Shown here one piece after another: positions 1 to 11,538 of a DNA stretch of 64,000 nt. The stretch is from Streptomyces subrutilus (GTDB lineage Bacteria; Actinomycetota; Actinomycetes; Streptomycetales; Streptomycetaceae). Positions within the stretch are counted from its first letter, which is position 1. Every line of letters starts with the position of its first letter. The notes under the pieces are model-generated. The model was not told the DNA's origin. It searched no databases and saw nothing but the letters and a program-made list of their open reading frames with translations. The translations under genes were made by a program, and so were the position numbers. The stretch spans positions 620,001 through 684,000 of the forward strand of contig NZ_CP023701.1 in NCBI RefSeq assembly GCF_008704535.1. Reading direction: 5' to 3'.

Positions 1-324
1 GGTGTGGTGGTCGCCGTCCAGGCGGCCCGGCGCACCTTCCGCAAGCACCTGGCGATGACCGGTGCTTCGCAGGGCGCCCGCAAGGCCGTCGACGTGCTCG
101 GCATCGCGGGCGGCATCGCCCGCGGCACCGTCTTCGCGGCGGCCGGCGGCTTCGTCGTGTACGCCGCGGTGCGGTTCGACCCGGGCCAGGCGAAGGGCAT
201 GGACGACACCCTGCGCTCGCTCGCCCAGACCCCGGCGGGCCCGTGGCTGCTCGTGGCGGTCGCGGCCGGGCTCGTCCTGTTCGGTCTGTTCTCCTGGGCC
301 ATGGCCCGCTGGCGCCGCGTCTGA
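1..324 (+). CDS. DUF1206 family membrane protein, C-terminal part (cut by window start)
   Basis: The reading frame is open from the first bases and ends at 324, so only the C-terminal part of roughly 106 residues is present. It shows two hydrophobic segments, GGIARGTVFAAAGGFVVYAA and a C-terminal PWLLVAVAAGLVLFGLFSWA. Between them is the small-residue and acidic loop KGMDDTLRSLAQTPAGP, typical of the repeated two-helix unit of DUF1206 proteins. The GTG near position 4 is internal to the gene, not a real start. It is an integral membrane protein of unknown function. The next gene is convergent, so nothing can be inferred from an operon. Confidence 0.75.
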   Translation, partial: GVVVAVQAARRTFRKHLAMTGASQGARKAVDVLGIAGGIARGTVFAAAGGFVVYAAVRFDPGQAKGMDDTLRSLAQTPAGPWLLVAVAAGLVLFGLFSWAMARWRRV

Positions 325-412
325 CCCGCGCCGCCACCACGACACCGGCCGGCCGCCGGCTCCCTCCGGGGGCCGCGGCCGGCCGTCGCGTCACCGCGCC
401 CGGGACGGTCGG

Positions 413-1798
413 CTACAGCCGCACGGACCACTGCGCCGTGGAGGTCAGCCCGCGGGCGGCCTCCGGATCGCGCACGGAGGGGGTGCGGTCGCGGACCGTC
501 ACGGCGAGCCGGTGCGCGCGCAGGTCGAACAGCCACAGGTCCGCCACCCGCACCTCGGTCCGGCCCGCGAACCGCCCCAGCTCCCGGCCGTCGAGGTACC
601 AGCGGACGTCGAGCTGCCGGCCGTCCGCGCCGGCCAGCCGGGGCACGGCCACCCTGGCGGTGTGGCGCGGGCGCAGGGTGCGGTCGACCGGGGTGAGCGG
701 GGTGGCGGTCCGGGCGTGCCGGTGGAAGCCGGCGATCATCGCCTCGACGCCGGGCAGGTTGAAGGGCTTGCCGAGCACCCGCATCAGGGAGCCGTCGGTG
801 GGGCGGTACAGGCCGCCGACGTAGTAGCCGCCGCCCTCGTAGGTGCCGACCGTGCCGCCGTCGGGCGACTGCTCGCCGAGCCAGCGGTACCACTTGGCCT
901 GCTGCGCGGCCATCCGGTCGGCCGGCAGGGTGCTGGTGTTGGAGTCGGCCGGTTCGGGACCCGTGTACCGCTCGTAGTCGGGGACGCCCGGGTAGAAGTA
1001 CTCGTCGGCGAGCTTGCCCAGCGAATGGCCGGTCTCGTGGATGGCGACCTGACCGGACTTGGCGTGGCGGTGGCCGGCCGAGGCGGTGGATATGCCCTCG
1101 TAGCCGAGGGTGGCGCTGGGTTCGTTGTAGCCCGCCCCGCCGTACTTGGCACTGTTGGCGAGGACGATGACGAGATCGGCCTCCGGTGCCTTCGCCACGT
1201 ACGCGTCGACCTTCGGCTGGTCGACGCAGAGCAGCCGTTCGATGTCCTCGCACCAGAAGTACGAGCCGAGCGCGGTGTCGCGGACGGTGGCCGGGTCGGG
1301 GTCGCCGGAGACGCCCGAGTCGCGGGACACCGCGTCGACCGTCCACACGTTGAAGAGGTCGCGGTAGGTGGTGTACGGCTCGACGGCCGTGACCTCGGCC
1401 CACTTCTCGCGGGCGTCGTCGTGGAACCGGGCCAGTTCGCCGGCCGTGTACCCGTCGCCGATGACGACCACGTCGAGCCGGTCGGCCGCGGGGCCGTTGT
1501 CGATCAGCTTCGCGACCCCGCCGTCCGCGGCCCGCTCGGCCGGTGAGAGCCGGCCCGCGGCCGCGGTCCGGCCGCCGGACGGCACCCGCGGCACCAGGAC
1601 GCGGCCCGATCCGGCCGCCTCGCCGTGCTCGGGTCCCGGCACCTCGACCTGCACCCGCGCCGCGCCCGGCCCGGCCGCCGCGGCGGGGATCGCTGCCGCG
1701 CCGGCGGGCCCGGCGGCCGACAGCGCCGCGGCGGCGCACACCGCGACGACGGCGGCGGCGCAGCGCCCCGCCCTTCTGGTTCGCCTGACTGGGTCCAC
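413..1798 (-). CDS. Secreted M64-family zinc metallopeptidase
   Basis: The 461-residue product starts at a GTG preceded by GAGGA. Its N-terminus is a signal peptide: a basic stretch (RRTRRAGR), then an Ala/Val-rich core to about residue 34. The catalytic zinc motif HETGH lies at residues 254-258, followed by SLGKLADEYFYP, the arrangement of the M64 (IgA peptidase M64) family. The segment LDVVVIGDGYTAGE near residues 108-120 is also typical of M64. Residues 40-90 are low-complexity and look like a propeptide or linker. The protein is probably an extracellular endopeptidase. Its substrate is unknown. It is transcribed alone, divergently from the XRE-TPR regulator gene. Confidence 0.88.
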   Translation of the reverse strand: MDPVRRTRRAGRCAAAVVAVCAAAALSAAGPAGAAAIPAAAAGPGAARVQVEVPGPEHGEAAGSGRVLVPRVPSGGRTAAAGRLSPAERAADGGVAKLIDNGPAADRLDVVVIGDGYTAGELARFHDDAREKWAEVTAVEPYTTYRDLFNVWTVDAVSRDSGVSGDPDPATVRDTALGSYFWCEDIERLLCVDQPKVDAYVAKAPEADLVIVLANSAKYGGAGYNEPSATLGYEGISTASAGHRHAKSGQVAIHETGHSLGKLADEYFYPGVPDYERYTGPEPADSNTSTLPADRMAAQQAKWYRWLGEQSPDGGTVGTYEGGGYYVGGLYRPTDGSLMRVLGKPFNLPGVEAMIAGFHRHARTATPLTPVDRTLRPRHTARVAVPRLAGADGRQLDVRWYLDGRELGRFAGRTEVRVADLWLFDLRAHRLAVTVRDRTPSVRDPEAARGLTSTAQWSVRL

Positions 1799-1936
1799 GG
1801 GGTCCTCACCGGATGAAGGAGTTGAGTGCGGGTGTAAGCACGCTGAATCAGTTGCTTAAATTAGGGGGCGCGCGGACGGTGCGCAATGGCCTGCTCCCCT
1901 TGGACGAAGGGGAGTTCGCACCTCCTGGGGGTCTTC

Positions 1937-3316
1937 ATGGACGAACCGGCCCGCATCGGCCGCCGTGTTCACCACATGCGCACGGAACTGGGCCTGACGC
2001 AGAAGCAGTTGGCGCAGCCGGCCTACACCCCCGCGTACATCTCCACGCTGGAGTCGGGCCGGGTGCGCCCCTCGGAGACCGCGCTGCGCTTCCTCGCGGA
2101 CCGGCTGGGCACCTCGTACGAGGAACTGGCCACCGGCCGCCCGGCCCACCTCGCGACCGAGCTGCGGCTCGCCCTCGCCGACGCGCAGCAGGACCTCGCC
2201 CGCGGCGAGGCGGGCGGGGCCGCGGACCGCTACCGGGCGCTGCTCGCCGACGCCGAACGGCTGGAGCTCGTGGCCGAGCAGGCGGAGGCGCGGCTCGGGC
2301 TGGGCGACTGCGCCCTGGAGGCCGGTGAACTCGGCGAGGCCATAGGGCAGTTCGAGGAGGCGGAGCGACTGCTCGCGGCGGAGCCGCTCCCCCGCCGGGC
2401 CCGCGCGGTCCGCGGCCGGGCCGTCGCGCACCTGCTCGCCGGGGAGCTGCGCTACGCCTGCCACCTGCTGGAGTCGGCCATCGACGAGCTGGGGACGAGC
2501 GGGCTCGGCGATCCCGAGGCGTTGGTACTGCTGTACGCGGCGGTGATCGGGCCCTACATCGACATGGGCGCCCATGCCCGGGCCGCGCACGCCGCCGAGC
2601 TCGCGCTCGCCCTGGCCCCGCACGTGGAGGATCCGGCGCTGGTGGCGGGGATGCACCGGCAGGTGGCGCGGACCTTCCTCGCCGAGGGGCGGCTGGCCGA
2701 CGCGGACGCCTCGCTGGCCAAGGCGCAGGCGATCTACGGGCAGTTGCGGCTGCGGACGGACCTCGCGCACTGCCACTGGATGCGCGGCTACGTGCAGGCG
2801 CAGGACGGGGACCTCGTCGCGGCCGAGCGGGAGCTGCGCACCGCGCGGGACATGCTCTCCGCGCGGCGCGCCGCGCTGTACACGGCGCAGGTGGAGGTGG
2901 AGCTGGCGGACGTGCTGCGCCGGCTGGGGCGGTGCGGGGAGGCGGCCGGGCTGCTGGCCGAGGTGGTGGAACTGGGCGAGCGTCACGGCGCCGTCCACGC
3001 GGGCGGAGCCCACCGGCTCCTCGGCCTGATGGCCGAGGAGCGCGGTGAGGCCGAGGCCGCCGAGGAGCACTACGTGCGGGCGCTGGCGCTGCTGGAGCGC
3101 AGCGGGGCGACCGGGGACCTGGCCGACCTGTGCCGGCTCCTGGGCGACCTGCTGCGGCGCGCGGGCCGCACCGAGGCCGCTCTGGACGCCTACCGCACCG
3201 GGCTGGGCCACCGGGCGGCGCCCGGCACCACGACCCTGGGGCCGGCGCCGGCCGCCCCGGTGCTGCGCACGGCCCCGGTCAGTGGTTCTCGGTCGGCCGC
3301 AGGTCGCGCGGAATGA
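1937..3316 (+). CDS. XRE-type helix-turn-helix regulator with TPR repeats
   Basis: The start chosen is the ATG giving MDEPARIGRRVHHM, where the HTH_3 domain begins. A longer frame opens at 1886 but adds an unrelated leader. Residues 5-60 carry the DNA-binding domain, with LTQKQLAQ and YISTLESGRVRPSETALRFLA matching the two HTH helices of the XRE family. From about residue 75 to 430 the protein is almost entirely alpha-helical repeats (A..Y..AL...E) typical of TPR units. This is the layout of actinobacterial regulators that sense a peptide or small ligand through the TPR part. The end overlaps the convergent MFS gene by about 38 bases. Confidence 0.85.
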   Translation: MDEPARIGRRVHHMRTELGLTQKQLAQPAYTPAYISTLESGRVRPSETALRFLADRLGTSYEELATGRPAHLATELRLALADAQQDLARGEAGGAADRYRALLADAERLELVAEQAEARLGLGDCALEAGELGEAIGQFEEAERLLAAEPLPRRARAVRGRAVAHLLAGELRYACHLLESAIDELGTSGLGDPEALVLLYAAVIGPYIDMGAHARAAHAAELALALAPHVEDPALVAGMHRQVARTFLAEGRLADADASLAKAQAIYGQLRLRTDLAHCHWMRGYVQAQDGDLVAAERELRTARDMLSARRAALYTAQVEVELADVLRRLGRCGEAAGLLAEVVELGERHGAVHAGGAHRLLGLMAEERGEAEAAEEHYVRALALLERSGATGDLADLCRLLGDLLRRAGRTEAALDAYRTGLGHRAAPGTTTLGPAPAAPVLRTAPVSGSRSAAGRAE

Positions 3317-4802
3317 GCGACCAGGTGGTGGCGGCCGCGGCCACCGCGAGGACGCCGGCCAGCAGGAACGCCGGGGTGATCGCCAGGGTGTAGGCGTGCG
3401 AGGCGGTGTCGAGCAGGGCCTGCCCGACGGCGCCGCCGAGCCGCTCGGCGGTGTGGGCGGCCTCGCCGACGGAGTCGCGCACGGCGGCCGTGGAGGGCCC
3501 GTCGAGGTCGAGGGCCGGCAGATTGCCCCGGTAGAGGGCGGCGGCGGTGGAGCCGAGGATGGCCACGCCCATGGCCGAGCCGAGCTCGTAGCAGGTCTCC
3601 TCGATGGCGGCGGCGCTGGAGACCTCGTGGGCGGGGGCGGCCGAGATCAGGGTGACCGAGGCCACCGTGGTGGCGAGTCCGGCGCCCAGGCCCATGACGG
3701 TGAGGGCGACGGCGAAGGCCGGGTAGCCGAGGTCGGTGAACTGCTGGAAGGTCCAGGGCAGGGCCATTCCGGCGGCGAGGACCACCAGTCCGGCACCGAG
3801 CACGTGCCGGATCGCGAAGCGCTGCATCAGGGCGGGGGCGACCATCGACGCGCAGATCAGGGCGAGCGGGGCCGGCAGCAGGCGCAGGCCGGCCTCCAGC
3901 GGCGTGTAGCCCTGGCCGTACTGGAACCACTGGGTGACCAGGAAGAGGATGGCGCCCATGCCGACCATCGGCAGGAAGATCGCGGTGGCCGCGACGCTGA
4001 AGGCGGGCTTGGCGAACAGCCGCACTTGGAGCAGCGGGTTGTCCAGGCGGAGCTGGCGGCGGACGAAGACGGTCAGCGCGACGGCGGCCAGGATCAGCAG
4101 GGCCCAGGGCAGCGGGTCGGCGATGCCGCTCTTGCCGAGCTGCTTGATGCCGCCCGCGAGGGCGAGCATGCCGACGATGGACTGGCCGACGCCCCACCAG
4201 TCCCAGGCTCCGGCGCTGCGCTCGGAACGCGACTCGGGGAGGTAGCGCAGGCCGGCCGCGACGATGAGCGCGGCGACGGGGAGGTTGAGCAGGAAGGCCG
4301 AGTGCCAGCCGTAGTCCTGGACCAGCAGGCCGCCGACGACCGGCCCGAACGCCATGCCGCCGCCGAAGACGGCGGCCCAGACGGCGAGGGCGAAGGCGCG
4401 TTCCCTGGCGTCGGTGAAGACGCTGCGCAGGATCGACAGGGTGGCGGGCATGATGGCGGCGCCGCCTATGCCGAGGAGGGCGCGGGCGGCGATCACGTGC
4501 CAGGCCTCGGTGGAGAAGACGGCGATCAGCGAGGCGACGGAGAAGATGCCGAAGCCCGCCATGAGCAGCCGCTTGCGGCCCCAGCGGTCACCGAGCGCGC
4601 CCGCGGTGACGAGCAGGCCGGACAGGGCGAGCGCGTAGACGTCGATGATCCACAGCTGCTGGACCGCGCCCGGCTGGAGGTCGCCGACGAGCGAGGGGAA
4701 GGCCACGTTGAGGATCGTGGTGTCCATGGAGATGAGCAGGAGGCTGCCGGAGAGGATCGCCAGGACGATCCACCGGCGGGGGTCCTGCGTGGGGGTGTGC
4801 AT
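3279..4802 (-). CDS. MFS drug exporter, DHA2 (EmrB/QacA-like) family
   Basis: The 507-residue protein starts at MHTPTQDPRRW. It has about 14 hydrophobic segments, including the motif-A-like loop GALGDRWGRKRLLMAGF and the antiporter motif GPVVGGLL near residues 150-160, both typical of 14-TM DHA2 proton antiporters. It probably pumps a toxic small molecule out across the cytoplasmic membrane. It lies 47 bases downstream of a TetR gene on the same strand, so the two form a self-regulated efflux operon. The longer frame continuing upstream of this start overlaps the TetR gene in another frame and is not real. Confidence 0.9.
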   Translation of the reverse strand: MHTPTQDPRRWIVLAILSGSLLLISMDTTILNVAFPSLVGDLQPGAVQQLWIIDVYALALSGLLVTAGALGDRWGRKRLLMAGFGIFSVASLIAVFSTEAWHVIAARALLGIGGAAIMPATLSILRSVFTDARERAFALAVWAAVFGGGMAFGPVVGGLLVQDYGWHSAFLLNLPVAALIVAAGLRYLPESRSERSAGAWDWWGVGQSIVGMLALAGGIKQLGKSGIADPLPWALLILAAVALTVFVRRQLRLDNPLLQVRLFAKPAFSVAATAIFLPMVGMGAILFLVTQWFQYGQGYTPLEAGLRLLPAPLALICASMVAPALMQRFAIRHVLGAGLVVLAAGMALPWTFQQFTDLGYPAFAVALTVMGLGAGLATTVASVTLISAAPAHEVSSAAAIEETCYELGSAMGVAILGSTAAALYRGNLPALDLDGPSTAAVRDSVGEAAHTAERLGGAVGQALLDTASHAYTLAITPAFLLAGVLAVAAAATTWSLIPRDLRPTENH

Positions 4803-4849
4803 GGGATTCCGTTCTGGGGTCGTGCACGGGGTGTTCGGGTCGGTCGGGA

Positions 4850-5434
4850 TCAGGGCGCGCCGGGCGCGGCGGCCCGCGGCCCCTCGGCGGGCCGCGCACC
4901 GCCGAGGAAGGAGGTGAGCACGAGGCGGCCGGTCTCGCGGGGGGCGAGGTGTCCGTCGCGGACGCCCTCGGCGGCGGCGTCGAGCAGGCCCCAGAGCGAG
5001 TACCAGATCCAGTACGGCGGCAGGTCGGCGCGCAGCCGGCCCAGCCGCTGGCCGAGGGCGAGGAAGGCCAGGGCCCGCCGGTCCTGCCGGTCCACGCCGG
5101 CCCGGAACTCGGGGTCGGCGAGGACGGTGGCGTCCCGGGTGGTGAACCCGTAGAGGTGCGCGGCCGGGAGCAGGGCGACGACCAGGTCCTCCAGGGCCGC
5201 GTCGAACGCGGCCCCGTCGGCGGTGTCCGGCAGGTCGACCGGGCCGAGGCAGCCGTCGACGACATGGATCGCCCGGACCGCGACGGCCTTGAGCAGCGCC
5301 TCGCGGGTCGCGTAGCGGCGGCTCAGCGTGGCGCGGCTGGTTCCGATGCCGGCGGCGATCTGGACCATCGACGCGCTGTGGTCGCCCGCGAGGACGCGGG
5401 CGGCGCCGTCGAGCAGTTCTTCGTGGTGCACCAT
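4850..5434 (-). CDS. TetR-family repressor of the adjacent exporter
   Basis: The start is the ATG of MVHHEELLDGAARVL, preceded by AAGGAGG at a good distance. The 194-residue product has an N-terminal TetR helix-turn-helix (MVQIAAGIGTSRATLSRRYATREALLKAV, roughly residues 22-50). A helical ligand-binding domain follows, with the aromatic-rich segment PPYWIWYSLWGLLDAA. It is the first gene of a two-gene operon with the DHA2 exporter, and a palindrome lies in its own promoter. Negative autoregulation relieved by the exported drug is the likely mode of action. The inducer cannot be told. Confidence 0.88.
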   Translation of the reverse strand: MVHHEELLDGAARVLAGDHSASMVQIAAGIGTSRATLSRRYATREALLKAVAVRAIHVVDGCLGPVDLPDTADGAAFDAALEDLVVALLPAAHLYGFTTRDATVLADPEFRAGVDRQDRRALAFLALGQRLGRLRADLPPYWIWYSLWGLLDAAAEGVRDGHLAPRETGRLVLTSFLGGARPAEGPRAAAPGAP

Positions 5435-5471
5435 GTCGAATGAGCCTCCTTCGCCTCGAACGATACAAAGA

Positions 5472-5487
5472 TGTCTCACTTGAGGCA
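5472..5487 (-). promoter_or_regulatory. Putative TetR operator inside the tetR-exporter promoter
   Basis: The palindrome TGTCTCA-CT-TGAGGCA has 7-base arms with one mismatch. Read on the minus strand it lies between a -35-like TTGCCT and a -10-like TATCGT spaced by 17 bases, just upstream of the TetR gene. A repressor bound here would block RNA polymerase directly. Assignment to this TetR is inferred from position. Confidence 0.6.
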
Positions 5488-5627
5488 ACTCTGAACCGAA
5501 CGGCCGTGCGACGGGAGGTCTGGGGCGGCGAGGTCGGGAGATCGTCCCGACGTACCCCCTCCGGGCATGGCCCCGCGGCGCCCGGGTAGACGCCGACCAG
5601 CGAAGACACCGAATGGGGAGGCGTGCC

Positions 5628-6149
5628 ATGCAGGACGACGGCAGAAACGAGAGCGCGGAGGAACGCGCGGACCGGCAGTGGCAGGAGCTGGTCCAGGAGA
5701 TACGCGTCGCCCAGACCGGTGTGCAGATCCTCTTCGGATTCCTGCTGACGGTGGTCTTCACCCCGCACTTCCAGGGGCTGGATCCGACCGACAAGACGAT
5801 CTACATCGTCACGGTGATCCTCGGCTCCATGGCCACGGGCGCGCTCATAGGGCCCGTGGCCTTCCACCGCATCGTCTCGGGCCGGCGCATGAAGCCCCAG
5901 GCCGTCGCCTGGGCCTCGCGGCTCACGTTCCTCGGCATCGTCCTGCTGCTGGCCACGCTGACCTCCGCGCTCTTCCTGATCCTGCGCGTGGCCACGCACG
6001 ACGACCACGTCCCGTGGATCGTGGCCGGCGTCATGGCCTGGTACCTGCTGTGCTGGTTCGCCCTGCCCCTCTGGGCCCGGATCCGCTACACCACGGACGG
6101 CCCGCAGGACGAGCACGCCACCGCGGACCGGAGCGGCGCCGGAGCCTGA
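5628..6149 (+). CDS. DUF6328 family four-helix membrane protein
   Basis: The start is the ATG of MQDDGRNESAEERADRQW, preceded by GGGGAGG. An in-frame start 15 bases upstream has no better ribosome site. The protein has 173 residues, with a charged N-terminal helix ending in LVQEIRVAQTGVQILFGFLL, the signature of this actinobacterial family. About four transmembrane segments follow, at roughly residues 33-52, 62-84, 98-120 and 128-150. The function is unknown. It stands alone between a divergent TetR promoter and a convergent small gene. Confidence 0.78.
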   Translation: MQDDGRNESAEERADRQWQELVQEIRVAQTGVQILFGFLLTVVFTPHFQGLDPTDKTIYIVTVILGSMATGALIGPVAFHRIVSGRRMKPQAVAWASRLTFLGIVLLLATLTSALFLILRVATHDDHVPWIVAGVMAWYLLCWFALPLWARIRYTTDGPQDEHATADRSGAGA

Positions 6150-6221
6150 CCGCCGCGGGCGCCCCGCCGGGCCGTCCGCGATCCGGTCCGCCCGAGCGAG
6201 CGGATCGCTCCCCGGCCCCCG

Positions 6222-6464
6222 TCACTCCCCGCCCGCGCGGGCCCGGGCGCCCGAGCGGGTGCGGCCCGCGGTCTGGGCGCGCTGCGGATGGCGGCGCACG
6301 TACTCGCGCTCCAGCTCGTCCATGCGCTGCGTGTGGGTCGCCAGCGCGTCGTCCGACCCGTGCAGCAGGGTCTCGTGGCGCGTGCGGTGGATGGCCTCCA
6401 GCTCCTTCAGGAGCCGGCCCTCCTCCAGGTTCCGCGCCGACGGACCGCCGTCGTGCTCCGCCAT
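6222..6464 (-). CDS. DUF6158-like small helical protein
   Basis: The 80-residue product is soluble and mostly helical. Its core LLKELEAIHRTRHETLLHGS and the following HTQRMDELEREYVRRHP match what I recall of the DUF6158 family. The start is preceded by GGGAGGTG. The C-terminal 20 residues are Arg/Ala/Gly-rich and look disordered. Its role is unknown. It lies downstream of hypE but is separated from it by a hairpin and about 125 bases, so membership of the hydrogenase unit is doubtful. Confidence 0.75.
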   Translation of the reverse strand: MAEHDGGPSARNLEEGRLLKELEAIHRTRHETLLHGSDDALATHTQRMDELEREYVRRHPQRAQTAGRTRSGARARAGGE

Positions 6465-6549
6465 GGCACACGCACCTCCCGTAAGACCGCGCGACCCCCG
6501 TGGAGACCAGCGTAGGTCCGACCGGCGGGGGCGCGCGCTCCGGGCTCCG

Positions 6550-6577
6550 CCGGCCGGGGCGCGCGGTCCCCGGCCGG
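6550..6577 (-). terminator. GC-rich hairpin downstream of hypE
   Basis: The inverted repeat CCGGCCGGGG / CCCCGGCCGG forms a perfect 10-bp stem with an 8-base loop, starting 14 bases after the hypE stop. It is a likely transcription terminator of the hydrogenase unit. There is no U-tract, as is common in streptomycetes. Confidence 0.55.
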
Positions 6578-6590
6578 CCGCGGCCGCGGG

Positions 6591-8786
<2,196 letters not shown>

Positions 8787-8790
<4 letters not shown>

Positions 8791-9188
8791 CGGCCGCCCT
8801 CCTCCCGCGCCGCGCCGACGGCCGGGACCGCGTCGTGGCCCCGCACGCCGTCCGCCGCCCCGTCCGGAGCGGCGTCCGGAGCGGCGTCCGGAGCGTCCGC
8901 GAAGGGCCACTCGCCGCCGCCGGCCTGTGCGGCCTGCTCCCACGGATCTCCGAACTCCTCCTGGAGCATGCCCAGTTGCGCGAAGAGTTCGAGCGTCTGC
9001 CGGGCCGATTCCTCGTCCAGCCGCTGGAGCGCGAAGCCCACGTGGACGATGGCGTACTCCCCGACCTGGAGGTCCGGCAGGTACTCCAGGCACACCTCCT
9101 TCTGCACGCCTCCGAAGGCGACGGTGGCCATCCGGGTTCCGTCCCGCTCCCCGATGTCAAGCACTCGGCCGGGTACCGCGAGGCACAT
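8787..9188 (-). CDS. hypC: HypC-type hydrogenase maturation chaperone with long C-terminal tail
   Basis: The start giving [14 protein letters not shown] is certain because the Cys after the initiator Met is the iron-binding residue of HypC. Typical HypC proteins have about 75-95 residues, but this one has 133. The extension after about residue 85 contains a short tandem repeat ([10 protein letters not shown]) and an acidic/Gly-rich end. The HypC core (residues 1-80) binds Fe(CN)2CO with HypD and carries it to the large subunit. The gene overlaps hypD (GTGA), and its start lies inside the 3' end of hypF. Confidence 0.94.
8862..8894 (+). repeat. 12-bp tandem repeat within the hypC tail
   Basis: GTCCGGAGCGGC occurs twice in tandem, followed by a partial third copy. 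It encodes the Ala-Pro-Asp repeats of the HypC extension and probably arose by slippage. Confidence 0.85.
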
Positions 9189-11538
9189 GGGCTTCTCCTT
9201 GCTGTGGGTGGTGTTCCGTGGCACGGGCCGCCGCCACCATGAGCTGGCCGAGGGACAGCCCGCCGTCGTTGGGCGGGACCCGGCGGTGGCGCAGGACGGT
9301 GAAGCCGTGCCCGCTCAGGGCGCGGGCGCAGGCGGAGGAGAGCAGGGTGTTGGCGAAGACCCCGCCGGTCAGGGCGACGGCGGTGAGCCCGTGGCGCTCG
9401 CGGGCGAGGCCGCAGAGGGTGGTGACGAGGTCGGCGACGCAGGCGTGGAAGCGGGCGGCGACGACCTCCTGCGCCACGGCCGCGCGGACGTCGGCCACCA
9501 CCGCGGCGAGGACGGGGGCCGGGTCGGCGGTGAGGGGCCCGCCGGGGCGGCCGGCCGGCCCGCGCAGGGCGAAGGCGTAGCCGGGTCCGGGCGGCGCGGG
9601 AGCCGCGAGGGCGGCCGCCTCCAGTTCGACGGCGGCCTGCGCCTCGTACCCGGCGCGCTGGCAGACGCCCGCGAGGGAGGAGACCGCGTCGAAGAGGCGG
9701 CCCATGCTGGAGGTGGGGACGCAGTTGAGGCCGCGGTCCAACTGGGTGGCGAGGACGCGCAGTTCGTCGGCCGGGCAGGCGGCCGTGCACGGGAGGTCGG
9801 CCGCCCAGTCGAGACCGGCGGCCCGCAGGTGGGACAGGGCCATCCGGTACGGGCGGTGCACGGCGGCGTCGCCGCCCGGCAGGGGGACGGGGGCGAGGTG
9901 GGCGAAGCGGGTGTACCCGGCGTAGTCGGCCAGGAGGAACTCGCCGCCCCAGACGGCCCCGTCGTCCCCGTACCCGGTGCCGTCGAAGGCGACGCCGATG
10001 ACCCGCGCGGTGCCGTCGAGGCCGTGCTCGGCCATCGCGGAGGCGATGTGCGCGTGGTGGTGCTGGACGCCCACCAGCGGCCGGGCGCCGGCGGCCCGCC
10101 GGGCCCACCGGCCGGAGCGGTAGCCGGGGTGCCGGTCGGCGGCCAGCAGCGCGGGGGTGACGCCGGTGAGCGACTCCAGCTGGAGCTCGGCCCGTTCGAA
10201 GGCGTGCTGGGTGGCGAGGTCGGCCATGTCGCCGATGTGCGCGGAGGGCCAGGCCCGGCGGCCCTCGCCCAGGCAGAAGGTGTTCTTCAGGTCTCCGCCG
10301 ACGGCGAGGATCGCGGGCACGGACAGCGGGAGGTCGACCGGGAGGGGGGCGTAGCCGCGGGAGCGGCGGACGAGCAGCGGTTCGCCGTCGCAGATCCGCA
10401 CCACCGAGTCGTCGCACGGGACGTGGATCGGCCGGTCGTGCGCGAGCCAGGCGTCGGCGAGGCCGGCGAGCCGCTCCAGGGCCTCGTCGTCCTCGGTGAC
10501 GATGGGCTCTCCGGAGAGGTTGCCACTGGTCATCACGAGCAGCCGGGGCCCGGGCGGGTCGCCGGGCAGGCCGAGCAGGAGGTGGTGGACCGGGGTGTAC
10601 GGGAGCATCACGCCGAGGTCGGGACTGCCCGGGGCGACGGCCGCGGGCAGCGCGTCGGCGGCGGCCGGGCGGCGGCGCAGCAGCACGACGGGGCGTACCG
10701 CGCCGGTGAGCAGGGCGCGCTCCTCGGGGCCGATGCGCACGAGGTGTTCGACGTCGCCGGGGCTCCGGGCCATCAGCGCGAACGGCTTGTCTCCCCGCGC
10801 CTTGCGGCGGCGCAGCTCGGCCACGGCTCCGGCGTGGGTGGCGTCGCAGGCGAGGTGGTAGCCGCCGAGCCCCTTGACCGCCAGGATCGCACCGGCGGCC
10901 AGCAGGCGACGGGCCTCGGCGACCGGGTCGGCGGCGGACACCGCGCGGGGCGGGTGTCCGGCGAGCAGGCGCAGCCGGGGGCCGCAGTCGGGGCAGGCGA
11001 CGGGCTGCGCGTGGAAGCGCCGGTCGGCCGGGTCCGCGTACTCGCGGGCGCAGTCGGGGCACATCGGGAAGCGGGCCATGGTGGTGTGGGCGCGGTCGTA
11101 CGGCAGCCCGGTGACGATGGTGAAGCGGGGCCCGCAGTGGGTGCAGGTGATGAACGGGTGGCGGTGGCGGCGGTCGGCCGGGTCCGCCAGTTCGGCGAGG
11201 CAGTCGGCGCAGGTGGCCACGTCCGGGGAGACGAGCGTGCGGGCGGGGCCGCCGGTCAGGGAGGCGACGATGGTGAACCCGGCGCCGCCCGCGACCGGGA
11301 CCTCGCAGTGCTCGACGGCGTCCACGACGGCCAGCGGCGGCGCGTCCGCAGCGAGCCGCTCGCAGAACGCCGACACGGCCGCCGCGGCCCCCTCGACCTC
11401 CGCGACCACGCCGTCGGGGGTGTTGGTGACGTGCCCGGCGAGGCCGAGTCCGGTGGCGCGGGTGTACACGTACGGCCTGAAGCCGACGCCCTGCACCACC
11501 CCGGTCACCGTGACCCGGCGGCGTCGCACGGCCTCCAT
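9157..11538 (-). CDS. hypF: HypF, carbamoyltransferase of [NiFe]-hydrogenase maturation
   Basis: The 793-residue protein starts with [20 protein letters not shown]. Its domains run in the usual order. The acylphosphatase domain (residues 8-95) has [12 protein letters not shown]. Two zinc fingers follow (CADC...CTHCG and CPDC...CPDCG, about 110-190), then a YrdC-like domain (about 200-400) with [12 protein letters not shown]. Last is a Kae1-like domain (400-790) with [14 protein letters not shown] and [13 protein letters not shown]. It transfers carbamoyl from carbamoyl phosphate to the HypE C-terminal Cys. Its start shares one base with the hypB stop (TGATG). Its 3' end overlaps hypC by about 32 bases. 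Confidence 0.96.
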   Translation of the reverse strand: MEAVRRRRVTVTGVVQGVGFRPYVYTRATGLGLAGHVTNTPDGVVAEVEGAAAAVSAFCERLAADAPPLAVVDAVEHCEVPVAGGAGFTIVASLTGGPARTLVSPDVATCADCLAELADPADRRHRHPFITCTHCGPRFTIVTGLPYDRAHTTMARFPMCPDCAREYADPADRRFHAQPVACPDCGPRLRLLAGHPPRAVSAADPVAEARRLLAAGAILAVKGLGGYHLACDATHAGAVAELRRRKARGDKPFALMARSPGDVEHLVRIGPEERALLTGAVRPVVLLRRRPAAADALPAAVAPGSPDLGVMLPYTPVHHLLLGLPGDPPGPRLLVMTSGNLSGEPIVTEDDEALERLAGLADAWLAHDRPIHVPCDDSVVRICDGEPLLVRRSRGYAPLPVDLPLSVPAILAVGGDLKNTFCLGEGRRAWPSAHIGDMADLATQHAFERAELQLESLTGVTPALLAADRHPGYRSGRWARRAAGARPLVGVQHHHAHIASAMAEHGLDGTARVIGVAFDGTGYGDDGAVWGGEFLLADYAGYTRFAHLAPVPLPGGDAAVHRPYRMALSHLRAAGLDWAADLPCTAACPADELRVLATQLDRGLNCVPTSSMGRLFDAVSSLAGVCQRAGYEAQAAVELEAAALAAPAPPGPGYAFALRGPAGRPGGPLTADPAPVLAAVVADVRAAVAQEVVAARFHACVADLVTTLCGLARERHGLTAVALTGGVFANTLLSSACARALSGHGFTVLRHRRVPPNDGGLSLGQLMVAAARATEHHPQQGEAHVPRGTRPSA

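Noticed and set aside
3279..6116. A 945-codon minus-strand frame that would fuse the exporter to upstream sequence
   Set aside because: The upstream 430 codons run through the TetR gene in another frame and are Arg/Pro-rich. The exporter has its own start at 4802.
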